A stretch of DNA of 64,000 nucleotides from Mesorhizobium sp. M7A.F.Ca.US.008.03.1.1 (GTDB lineage: Bacteria > Pseudomonadota > Alphaproteobacteria > Rhizobiales > Rhizobiaceae). The translations under genes and the position numbers were made by a program. Below the pieces are notes generated by a model, which was not told the DNA's origin, did not search any database, and was given only the letters and a program-made list of their open reading frames with translations. The stretch spans positions 1 through 64,000 of the forward strand of contig NZ_RZRU01000023.1 in NCBI RefSeq assembly GCF_003997495.1, read 5' to 3'. Below, piece by piece: positions 44,162 through 51,738 of the stretch (within the stretch, counting starts at the first letter, position 1; every line of letters begins with the position of its first letter).

Positions 44162-45660
44162 ACGCCTTCTCGCGCCGCGGTGCCTGTCCGGCCTTGTCGG
44201 CGCCGATGCAGACCGGCGATGGGCTTTTGGTGCGGCTCAACCCAGTCACGGGAGGCCCATCTTCTGGAGGATTGTCGCCGAAGCTTTTGATTGGGCTCTG
44301 CGAATCCGCCTTGCGGCATGGCAACGGCATCATGGAAGTCACCGCGCGCGGCAGTCTGCAGATACGCGGACTGACGGCGGAAAGCGCGCTTCTGTTGGCG
44401 GCGGAGGTCGATGCGCTTGATATCGCGGTGCGCACCGGCGTGCCGGTCGAGACCGGCCCGCTGGCCGGCATCGACCCGCAGGAGATTGCCGATCCCCGGC
44501 CGCTGGCTGAACGGATCAGGACAGCGGTCGAAGAGGCTGGGCTGACGCAACGGCTCGGGCCGAAGGTTTCGGTTGTCGTGGACGGCGGCGGGCAACTGAC
44601 GATGGATGCGGTCACGGCCGATGTGCGGCTTTCTGCAACGCGCATCGATGCGGGAGTTCGGTGGCGGGTGTCTGTCGCGGGTGACGGGAAGAACGCGAGG
44701 CTGCTTGCCCTTGCCGATGAAGGTGCGGCCCGTGACATCACCGTCGCGGCCCTAAGAATGGTTGCCGAAAAAGGCCGTGAGGCCCACGCAAGGGATCTGT
44801 CGGAGAGGCAGTTGGTGTCTCTGGCGGGTTGGCTATGCTTGACAAGTTTGCGCGAGGCGCCCCCCTCTGTCCTGCCGGACATCTCCCCCTCAAGGGGGGA
44901 GATTACGCTGTCACCGATGGTTTCGCCAAACTCCAGCGTTGTTAAGAAAAAGCCGGCGTCGAAGCTGCCGATCTCCCCCCTTGAGGGGGAGATGTCCGGC
45001 AGGACAGAGGGGGGCGCCTCGCGCAAACCTATCGGCCTTTTCCCCTTAGCCGGCGACACTTTCACCCTCGGCATCGCTCTCCCCTATGGTAGCATGCCTG
45101 CAGACAAGATCATCGCCCTCATGCAAAGCGCTGTCGGCACAACCGAAATCCGTCTTGCCCCAGGCCGCGCCCTGCTCTTCGTCGGTCAGCCACTGGCAGC
45201 CAACCAACCCCTCCAGCACACCGCCGCCACCCTCGGCTTCGTCACCTCCCCCGCCGATCCGCGCACCCGCATTGCGGCCTGCCCCGGCACGCCGGCCTGC
45301 GCTTCCGGCCGCATCGCCACGCGCGACATTGCCGAGACGATCGCGGCTGAAAACGCCGACATCCTCGACTTCACGCTCCACATTTCCGGCTGCGCCAAAG
45401 GCTGCGCCCACCCCGGTCCGGCGGCGCTGACGATAGTCGGCGGCGAAAACGGAGCCGGACTTGTCGTGAACGCGACGGCAAAGGCCCTTCCTGCCGGCTA
45501 CAGGCCGGGCTATGACGCCGCACGCGGCATCAGCCGTATCGCGGCAATGATCCGCAGCACACGATACCAAGGCGAAAACGCCGCCGCTTGCCTGACAAGG
45601 CTCGGGCCGGTCGGTATTGCCGAGGCTTACCGACAGGCCCGAACTGAAAAACGGAAATGA
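44158..45660 (+). CDS. cobG: Precorrin-3B synthase (with in-frame repeat insert)
   Basis: Oxygen-dependent monooxygenase of the aerobic pathway that prepares precorrin-3A for ring contraction. It belongs to the sulfite/nitrite-reductase fold with a 4Fe-4S centre. Cluster cysteines lie in ACPGTPACASGR and SGCAKGCAHPGP near the C-terminus. The 500-residue length is inflated by a RIME-like element encoding about residues 230-290, between the two ferredoxin-like/siroheme-type repeats. Without it the protein would have about 440 residues, nearer the family norm. ATG 44158 overlaps cobN and the stop overlaps cobH. Confidence 0.92.
   Translation: MNAFSRRGACPALSAPMQTGDGLLVRLNPVTGGPSSGGLSPKLLIGLCESALRHGNGIMEVTARGSLQIRGLTAESALLLAAEVDALDIAVRTGVPVETGPLAGIDPQEIADPRPLAERIRTAVEEAGLTQRLGPKVSVVVDGGGQLTMDAVTADVRLSATRIDAGVRWRVSVAGDGKNARLLALADEGAARDITVAALRMVAEKGREAHARDLSERQLVSLAGWLCLTSLREAPPSVLPDISPSRGEITLSPMVSPNSSVVKKKPASKLPISPLEGEMSGRTEGGASRKPIGLFPLAGDTFTLGIALPYGSMPADKIIALMQSAVGTTEIRLAPGRALLFVGQPLAANQPLQHTAATLGFVTSPADPRTRIAACPGTPACASGRIATRDIAETIAAENADILDFTLHISGCAKGCAHPGPAALTIVGGENGAGLVVNATAKALPAGYRPGYDAARGISRIAAMIRSTRYQGENAAACLTRLGPVGIAEAYRQARTEKRK
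44847..45027. repeat. RIME-like palindromic element inside cobG
   Basis: Two perfect 57-base inverted arms (44847-44903 and 44971-45027) around a 67-base spacer, one of the longest perfect hairpins in the window. The spacer is recognisably homologous to that in the cobN copy. It is translated in the same reading frame as the cobN copy, yielding nearly identical peptides at both ends and a diverged middle. Confidence 0.9.
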
Positions 45661-46295
45661 GCATGGCCGCCTACGACTATATCCATGACGGCACGGCGAT
45701 CTACGAGCGCTCCTTCGCCATCATCCGCGCAGAGGCCGATCTGTCGCGCTTCTCCGAAGCCGAGGCCGATGTCGCCATCCGCATGATCCATGCCTGCGGC
45801 CAGGTCGAGGCATCAAGCCATTTTGTTTTTTCACCTGATTTCGTCGCTGCCGCGCGCAAAGCACTCGCCGCCGGCGCGCCGATCTTCTGCGACGCGGAGA
45901 TGGTCTCGCACGGTGTCACCCGCGCCAGGCTGCCGGCCGGCAATGAGGTGATCTGCACCTTGCGCGACCCGCGCACGCACGACATCGCCAGGGAGATCGG
46001 CAACACCCGTTCGGCCGCCGCGATCGACCTGTGGGGCGAGCGCATGGCCGGTTCGGTGGTCGCCATCGGCAATGCGCCGACCGCGCTCTTCTATTTGCTG
46101 GAAAAAATGCGCGACGGCGCGCCGAAGCCGGCGGCCATCATCGGCATGCCGGTCGGCTTCGTCGGCGCTGCCGAATCGAAGGATGCGCTGGCCGAGAATT
46201 CCTACGGCGTTCCCTATGCCATCGTGCGTGGCCGGCTTGGCGGCAGCGCCATGACCGCCGCAGCGCTCAATTCATTGGCGAGGCCCGGCCTGTGA
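45657..46295 (+). CDS. cobH: Precorrin-8X methylmutase
   Basis: Moves the C-11 methyl group to C-12 to form hydrogenobyrinic acid. The 212-residue protein carries the catalytic histidine in RMIHACGQVEAS (near 45), plus IFCDAEMVSHGVTR and IGMPVGFVGAAESK. ATG 45657 overlaps the cobG stop by four bases, and a second ATG two codons on is possible. The stop shares GTGA with cobI. Confidence 0.96.
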   Translation: MSMAAYDYIHDGTAIYERSFAIIRAEADLSRFSEAEADVAIRMIHACGQVEASSHFVFSPDFVAAARKALAAGAPIFCDAEMVSHGVTRARLPAGNEVICTLRDPRTHDIAREIGNTRSAAAIDLWGERMAGSVVAIGNAPTALFYLLEKMRDGAPKPAAIIGMPVGFVGAAESKDALAENSYGVPYAIVRGRLGGSAMTAAALNSLARPGL

Positions 46296-47050
46296 ACATC
46301 ATTGCAAAAGGCCGTCTCGTCGGCGTCGGCACCGGTCCCGGCGATCCCGAACTGTTGACGCTGAAGGCCGCGCGGATCCTGGCCGAGGCTGACGTCGTGG
46401 CGTATTTCGCCAAGCGCGGCAACAACAGCAACGCGCGCGCCATCGTCGAAGCGCAGTTCCGGCCCGATATGCTGGAGCTGCCGCTGCTCTATCCCGTCAC
46501 CACCGAAATCGACAAGGATCACGACGACTACCGGTCGCAGATCACTGGCTTCTACGAGGAGTCGGCCGAAAAGGTCGCCGAGCATCTCCAGGCAGGCAGG
46601 ATGGTTGCCGTGCTGTCGGAAGGCGACCCGCTGTTCTATGGCTCCTACATGCATCTGCATGTGCGGCTCGCCCATCGTTTTCCGACCGAAGTCATTCCCG
46701 GCGTCACCGCCATGTCCGGCTGCTGGTCGCAGACCGGCATTCCGATCGTCCAGGGCGACGATGTGCTGACCGTGCTGCCCGGCACGATGAGCGAATTCGA
46801 ATTGACCCGCCGGCTGGCCGACACCGATGCCGCCGTCATCATGAAGGTCGGCCGCAACCTGCCCAAGATCAAGCGGGCACTTGAAGCTACGGCCAAGCTG
46901 TCGCGCGCCGTCTATGTCGAGCGCGGCACCATGGCCGGCAGCGTCTCGATGAAACTTGCCGACAAGCAGGACGACAAGGCGCCCTATTTCGCCATCGTGC
47001 TGGTAGCCGGCTGGTCCGGCCGCCCAGGCGCATTGGGAGCGCAGGCATGA
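46292..47050 (+). CDS. cobI: Precorrin-2 C20-methyltransferase
   Basis: SAM-dependent methyltransferase (252 residues) converting precorrin-2 to precorrin-3A. The TP-methylase signature VGVGTGPGDPELLTLKA, the long AYFAKRGNNSNARAIVE segment specific to CobI, and LSEGDPLFYGSYMHLH are present. The GTG start at 46292 overlaps the cobH stop (GTGA). The open frame further upstream lies within cobH and is not methyltransferase sequence. The stop overlaps cobJ. Confidence 0.95.
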   Translation: MNIIAKGRLVGVGTGPGDPELLTLKAARILAEADVVAYFAKRGNNSNARAIVEAQFRPDMLELPLLYPVTTEIDKDHDDYRSQITGFYEESAEKVAEHLQAGRMVAVLSEGDPLFYGSYMHLHVRLAHRFPTEVIPGVTAMSGCWSQTGIPIVQGDDVLTVLPGTMSEFELTRRLADTDAAVIMKVGRNLPKIKRALEATAKLSRAVYVERGTMAGSVSMKLADKQDDKAPYFAIVLVAGWSGRPGALGAQA

Positions 47051-47811
47051 GCGGCCGTCTCACCGTCATCGGCCTTGGGCCCGGCAATGCCGATCAAGTC
47101 ACCCCGGAAGCCAGTCGCGCCGTCGTCGAAGCTAAATTCTTTTACGGCTACAAACCCTATCTCGACCGGCTGGAGCTGCGCCCGGACCAGACCCGCGTCG
47201 CGTCCGACAACCGCGAGGAGCTCGCCCGCTCGAAGGACGCATTGGTCAAGGCCGCCGAGGGCCATGACGTTGCCGTGGTTTCCGGTGGCGATCCAGGCGT
47301 GTTCGCCATGGCGGCCGCCGTCTGCGAGGCGATCGAGGCCGGCCCAATCGAATGGCGCGCGGTCGATGTCATTGTGGTGCCCGGCATCACCGCCATGCTC
47401 GCCGTTGCCGCCCGCATCGGCGCGCCGCTCGGCCATGATTTCTGCGCCATCTCGCTGTCCGACAATCTGAAGCCTTGGGAACTGATCGAACTGCGCCTGC
47501 TGGCGGCGGCCGGCGCCGGCTTCGTCATCGCGCTCTACAACCCGATCAGCAAGGCGCGTCCTTGGCAGCTCGGCCGTGCCTTCGAATGCCTGACCGCGAT
47601 CCTGCCGGGCACGACGCCGGTGATTTTCGGCCGCGCCGCCGGCCGTCCCGACGAGCGCATCGAGGTCTATCTGCTGGCCGATGTCGACGCGCAGAAGGCC
47701 GATATGTCGACCTGCATCATCATCGGCTCGCCGGAAACAAGGATCATCAAGCGCGCAGAGAAGCCGGCGCTGGTCTACACGCCGCGGTCGGCAGCGGGCT
47801 CGACGAAATGA
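47047..47811 (+). CDS. cobJ: Precorrin-3B C17-methyltransferase
   Basis: Catalyses methylation at C-17 with ring contraction (254 residues). Motifs VIGLGPGNADQVTPEA, GYKPYLDRL, VVSGGDPGVFAMA and FVIALYNPISKARPW are typical of CobJ/CbiH. ATG 47047 overlaps the cobI stop. It converges on cobK: the two genes overlap by 37 bases at their 3' ends, with the cobK stop at 47775. Confidence 0.95.
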   Translation: MSGRLTVIGLGPGNADQVTPEASRAVVEAKFFYGYKPYLDRLELRPDQTRVASDNREELARSKDALVKAAEGHDVAVVSGGDPGVFAMAAAVCEAIEAGPIEWRAVDVIVVPGITAMLAVAARIGAPLGHDFCAISLSDNLKPWELIELRLLAAAGAGFVIALYNPISKARPWQLGRAFECLTAILPGTTPVIFGRAAGRPDERIEVYLLADVDAQKADMSTCIIIGSPETRIIKRAEKPALVYTPRSAAGSTK

Positions 47812-48536
47812 TAGACCATCGCGGCCAGAGCTTCGACGGTTTCAGCCGAAGGCACATCCGGCAGATCAGGCCGGCGGATCATCACCACCTCGATGCCAAG
47901 TGTCCTCGCGGCGGCGATCTTGCCGTAGGTCGCTTCACCGCCGCTGTTCTTGGACACGACGACATCGATGCGATGCTCATCGAGCAGCGCGCGTTCTTCC
48001 GCCTCGCGAAACGGGCCACGGGCCAACAGATACACGGCATCGGGCACAGCCAGCGGGGGTTCGACACGATCGACACTGCGAATGAGATAATGGTGCTGGG
48101 GCGAAGCTTCGAAAGCAGCGACCTCTTGCCGGCCCAGTGCCAGGAAAACGCGGCGCGGCGCCGGTCCAAGTGCTTGCACGGCATCGCTGGGCGTATCGAC
48201 CAGCGTCCAGCGGTCGCCTTCGACGAGCTCCGAGCCAGAGCGCCGCAGCGCAAGGATCGGCACGCCGACCATGCGCGCGGCTTGCGCGGCATTGGCCGAA
48301 ATCTGCGCCGCATAGGGATGCGTGGCGTCGATCAGCAGGTCGATATGCTCTTTCCGCAGGTAAGCGGCCAACCCGTCGGCACCGCCAAAACCTCCGCTTC
48401 GCACCGGCACGCCTTGCGCAACAGGGCTTTCGGTGCGCCCGGCCAGCGACAGCGTGACAGAGGCACGGTCCGCAAGTTTCCCGGCCAGTTGCCGGGCTTC
48501 CGTGGTGCCGCCAAGGATCAGAATGCGGTGGGTCAT
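47775..48536 (-). CDS. cobK: Precorrin-6A reductase
   Basis: NADPH-dependent reductase (253 residues) forming dihydro-precorrin-6. ILILGGTTEARQLAGKL at the N-terminus, DATHPYAAQISANAA and SKNSGGEATYGKIAAAR are the family motifs. It is the only reversed gene in the cob cluster. The start is ATG 48536 or the adjacent ATG 48539, so it starts at or over the first codon of cobL on the other strand. The same orientation is known for cobK in Pseudomonas denitrificans, so this may be an old arrangement. Confidence 0.94.
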   Translation of the reverse strand: MTHRILILGGTTEARQLAGKLADRASVTLSLAGRTESPVAQGVPVRSGGFGGADGLAAYLRKEHIDLLIDATHPYAAQISANAAQAARMVGVPILALRRSGSELVEGDRWTLVDTPSDAVQALGPAPRRVFLALGRQEVAAFEASPQHHYLIRSVDRVEPPLAVPDAVYLLARGPFREAEERALLDEHRIDVVVSKNSGGEATYGKIAAARTLGIEVVMIRRPDLPDVPSAETVEALAAMVYHFVEPAADRGV

Positions 48537-48537
48537 C

Positions 48538-49779
48538 ATGCCTGCTAAGGGTCCGCGCGGTGCCAAGCTCAACTCAAGATGGCTTACAGTCGTCGGCATC
48601 GGCGAGGACGGTTTAGCGGGTCTCGGCGACGAGGCCAAGCGACTGATCGCAGACGCGGAAATCATCTTCGGCGGCAAGCGGCACCTGGCGCTGGTCGCGT
48701 CCTTCGCCAAGGGCGAGCCGCGCTCATGGCCGGTTCCTTTCGATGCCGAGATGACTGAGGTCCTGGCGCTTGCCGGCCGGAATGTCTGCGTGCTCGCTTC
48801 CGGCGATCCGTTCTTCCACGGCGTCGGCGCCACCCTCGCCCGCAAGGTGAAACCACTGGAGATGCATGTCATTCCTGCACCGTCGGCCATTTCGCTGGCA
48901 GCCGCGCGGCTCGGCTGGGCGCTGCAGGACACCGAGACCGTCTCGCTGCATGGCCGGGCGCTCGACCTGATCCGGCCGCTGCTGCAGCCAAACGCACGCA
49001 TACTGGCGTTGACTTCTGATGCCGAAGCCCCTGCGGCGATCGCCCGCCTGCTCACCGAACTCGACTTCGGCGCATCGCAGCTGACGGTTCTGGAGGCGCT
49101 GAGTGGGCCAAACGAGAACCGACGCTCGGCCCGCGCCGACGCCTTCGATCTCGAAAACATCAATCCGCTCAACGTCCTGGCGGTCGAAGTTGAATCCGGT
49201 CCGGACGCGCGCGTCCTGCCGCTCACATCAGGCCTTGCCGATCATCTGTTCGACCATGACGGCCAGATCACCAAGCGCGAAATCCGCGCGATCACCCTGT
49301 CGGCGCTGGCGCCAAAGCGCGGCGAACTGCTGTGGGACATCGGCGCCGGCTCCGGCTCCATCGGCATCGAATGGATGCTGGCCCACCCTTCCATGCGCAC
49401 TATAGCCGTCGAGGCCGACCCGATCCGCGCCGCCCGCATTGGCCGCAACGCCGCCGCCTGTGGTGTTCCCGGCCTTGTCGTGGTGGAAGGCAGTGCGCCC
49501 AAGGCGCTTGCCAGGCTGGACACGCCGGACGCGATCTTCATTGGCGGCGGCGGCAGCGATACCGGAGTGTTGAACGCTGCCATCAAGGCCTTGCGTCCGG
49601 GCGGCCGTCTCGTCGCCAATGCGGTGACGCTGGAGATGGAAACCTTGCTTCTTGCCCGCCATGTCTCGCTCGGCGGCGATCTCACGCGGATAAACATATC
49701 CCGCGCTTCGCCCGTCGGCGCGATGCAGGCATGGCGGCCGGCCATGCCGGTCACCCAATGGAACTGGGTGAAGCCATGA
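48538..49779 (+). CDS. cobL: Precorrin-6Y C5,15-methyltransferase (decarboxylating)
   Basis: Bifunctional enzyme (413 residues). The N-terminal half (about 1-205) is a CbiE-type TP-methylase (VVGIGEDGLAGL, LASGDPFFHGVG). The C-terminal half is a CbiT-type Rossmann methyltransferase (LLWDIGAGSGSIGIEWML). It methylates C-5 and C-15 and decarboxylates the C-12 acetate. ATG 48538 lies on top of the divergent cobK start, so the promoter or read-through signal must lie in coding sequence. The stop overlaps cobE. Confidence 0.95.
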   Translation: MPAKGPRGAKLNSRWLTVVGIGEDGLAGLGDEAKRLIADAEIIFGGKRHLALVASFAKGEPRSWPVPFDAEMTEVLALAGRNVCVLASGDPFFHGVGATLARKVKPLEMHVIPAPSAISLAAARLGWALQDTETVSLHGRALDLIRPLLQPNARILALTSDAEAPAAIARLLTELDFGASQLTVLEALSGPNENRRSARADAFDLENINPLNVLAVEVESGPDARVLPLTSGLADHLFDHDGQITKREIRAITLSALAPKRGELLWDIGAGSGSIGIEWMLAHPSMRTIAVEADPIRAARIGRNAAACGVPGLVVVEGSAPKALARLDTPDAIFIGGGGSDTGVLNAAIKALRPGGRLVANAVTLEMETLLLARHVSLGGDLTRINISRASPVGAMQAWRPAMPVTQWNWVKP

Positions 49780-50162
49780 TGGTCGCGGGCATCGGCAGCC
49801 GAAAAGGTGTGCGTGTCGAGGACGTGCTTGCCGCGATAGAAACCGCGCTCGAAGCGCATGGGTTGGCGATGACGGCTCTTTCCGCACTGGCGACTGCCCC
49901 TCTAAAGCAGGACGAAAACGCCATCGTCGCTGCCGGTCATCAACTCAATCTTCCGGTCATCGTCGCCGATGCGGCTGCGATCGAGGCCGCCTCGCTGGAC
50001 ACGATCAGCCATTCCGACCTCTCGCAGGATGTTGCCGGCACGCCATCGGTTTCCGAGGCATCCGCCCTTGCCGTCGCCGGCAAGGGCGCCAGGCTGCTCG
50101 GCCCCCGCACGGTGCTCGGCCCGGTCACCTGCGCCATCGCCATCGGCGGAGATGCGCCATGA
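49776..50162 (+). CDS. cobE: CobE, CbiG C-terminal-like protein
   Basis: Protein of 128 residues of the CobE/CbiG C-terminal family (MMVAGIGSRKGVRVEDVLAA; LSALATAPLKQDENAIVAAG). It is required for cobalamin synthesis in Pseudomonas denitrificans, where its exact step is unclear; the related CbiG domain opens the lactone ring. ATG 49776 overlaps the cobL stop, and a second ATG follows at once. The stop overlaps cobM. Positions 49332-49775 in the same frame are within cobL. Confidence 0.88.
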   Translation: MMVAGIGSRKGVRVEDVLAAIETALEAHGLAMTALSALATAPLKQDENAIVAAGHQLNLPVIVADAAAIEAASLDTISHSDLSQDVAGTPSVSEASALAVAGKGARLLGPRTVLGPVTCAIAIGGDAP

Positions 50163-50923
50163 CCGTTCATTTCATCGGCGCCGGCCCGGGTGCGGCCGAC
50201 CTCATCACGCTGCGCGGCGCGAGGCTGTTGGCCAGTTGCCCTGTCTGTCTGCATGCCGGCTCCATCGTCGCGCCAGAGCTTTTGCAGCATTGCGCACCGG
50301 GGACAAAACTGATCGACACCGCGCCGATGTCGCTCGACGAGATCGAGGCCGAGTATGTCGCGGCCCACAAATCGGGCCATGATGTCGCCCGCCTGCATTC
50401 CGGCGACCTGTCGGTGTGGAGCGCCGTTGCCGAGCAGATCCGGCGGCTGGAAAAGCACGGCATCCCTTACACGCTGACGCCGGGCGTGCCCTCCTTCGCC
50501 GCCGCTGCCGCTGCACTGCGCCGCGAGCTGACCATTCCCGAAGTCGCGCAAAGCCTGGTGCTGACCCGCATTTCCGGGCGCGCATCAAAAATGCCGCCCG
50601 GCGAAACGCTGGCCGGCTTTGGCCGCACCGGCGCCACGCTGGCCATTCATCTGGCCATCCACGCCATCGACCGCGTGGTCGCCGAACTGACGCCGCACTA
50701 TGGCGGCGATTGCCCGGTGGCGATCGTCTTCCGCGCCTCCTGGCCGGACGAGCGCGTGCTGACCGGCACGCTGGCGACGATCGAGGCACAACTCGCTGCC
50801 GATCCTATGGAGCGCACGGCGATCATCTTCGTCGGCCGCTCGCTGACGGCGGAAGGTTTTGGCGAGAGTTCATTGTACGACGCCCACTACCAGCGGCGTT
50901 TTCGCGGACGGGACGGATTGTGA
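50159..50923 (+). CDS. cobM: Precorrin-4 C11-methyltransferase
   Basis: TP-methylase (254 residues) that methylates C-11. FIGAGPGAADLITLRGARLL, ARLHSGDLSVWSAVAEQ and the CobM-specific ISGRASKMPPGETL are present. It overlaps cobE by four bases (ATGA) and cobA by four (GTGA), so translation of the three is coupled. Confidence 0.95.
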   Translation: MTVHFIGAGPGAADLITLRGARLLASCPVCLHAGSIVAPELLQHCAPGTKLIDTAPMSLDEIEAEYVAAHKSGHDVARLHSGDLSVWSAVAEQIRRLEKHGIPYTLTPGVPSFAAAAAALRRELTIPEVAQSLVLTRISGRASKMPPGETLAGFGRTGATLAIHLAIHAIDRVVAELTPHYGGDCPVAIVFRASWPDERVLTGTLATIEAQLAADPMERTAIIFVGRSLTAEGFGESSLYDAHYQRRFRGRDGL

Positions 50924-51738
50924 GCGGCAGCACCCCAAATACCGGCGAAACCGCCACGCTCGAAAAAGCCTTGTCCCGGCTGAACTTCAAGCCGCGCCGG
51001 CTTGAGCCGGGCCATGTCTGGCTGGCCGGCGCCGGTCCCGGCGACCCCGGCTGCCTGACCTTGGAAGTGCTGGCGGCATTGGTCGAGGCGGATGCGCTGG
51101 TCTATGACGCGCTGGTCTCGCCTGATGTTGTCGCCGTTGCCGAAAATGCCGAGCTTTTCTTCGCCGGCAAGCGCGGCGGAAAACCGTCGATGAAGCAGGA
51201 CGACATCACCGCCCTTCTGGTGCGGCTGGCGCGCGACGGCCGCCGTGTCGTCAGGCTGAAGGGCGGCGACCCCTACATCTTCGGCCGTGGCGGCGAAGAA
51301 GCCCTCGCGCTGGCACGCGAAAACATCCCGTTTCGCGTGCTGCCCGGTCTGACATCGGGGCTCAGCGCGCTGGCCGCGACCGGCATTCCCGCCACCATGC
51401 GCGGCATCAACAAGGCTGTGATCCTGGCCACTGGCCACGCAGCCGGCACCGATGACGATCTCGACTGGGCGGCGATCGCCCGCACCGGCCAGCCTGTCGT
51501 CGTCTATATGGGCATGGCCAATCTGCCGCTGATATCAGCCGCACTGCTGGATGGCGGGCTGGCGCCGTCGACACCGGCGGCAGTGATCGTCGCCGCGACG
51601 ACGCCACAGGAACGGACCGTCGTTGCCACGCTCGCCACCATTGCCGAGGAAGCTGCGGCCGCCGGTCTCGCCTCCCCGGCGCTGATCGTCGTCGGCGGCA
51701 TCGTCGCCATGCGCTCGGCTTTGGTGGGGGAAGCATGA
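50920..51738 (+). CDS. cobA: Uroporphyrinogen-III C-methyltransferase
   Basis: SUMT that adds methyl groups at C-2 and C-7 to give precorrin-2, the branch point to siroheme and cobalamin. The 272-residue protein shows WLAGAGPGDPGCLTLEVLAA, VYDALVSPDV, RLKGGDPYIFGRGGEEA and VVVYMGMANL. GTG 50920 overlaps the cobM stop. The long N-terminal arm before WLAGAG (about 30 residues) is typical of the Rhizobiales form. The stop overlaps cobB. Confidence 0.94.
   Translation: MSGSTPNTGETATLEKALSRLNFKPRRLEPGHVWLAGAGPGDPGCLTLEVLAALVEADALVYDALVSPDVVAVAENAELFFAGKRGGKPSMKQDDITALLVRLARDGRRVVRLKGGDPYIFGRGGEEALALARENIPFRVLPGLTSGLSALAATGIPATMRGINKAVILATGHAAGTDDDLDWAAIARTGQPVVVYMGMANLPLISAALLDGGLAPSTPAAVIVAATTPQERTVVATLATIAEEAAAAGLASPALIVVGGIVAMRSALVGEA

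Noticed and set aside
42054..45027. cobN and cobG as pseudogenes broken by repeats
   Set aside because: Both frames continue unbroken through the elements, with family motifs intact on both sides, so in-frame peptide insertion is the better reading.
47775..48536. Inversion or assembly error producing the reversed cobK
   Set aside because: The same reversed orientation is known from Pseudomonas denitrificans, the gene ends are intact, and the flanks join without repeats.
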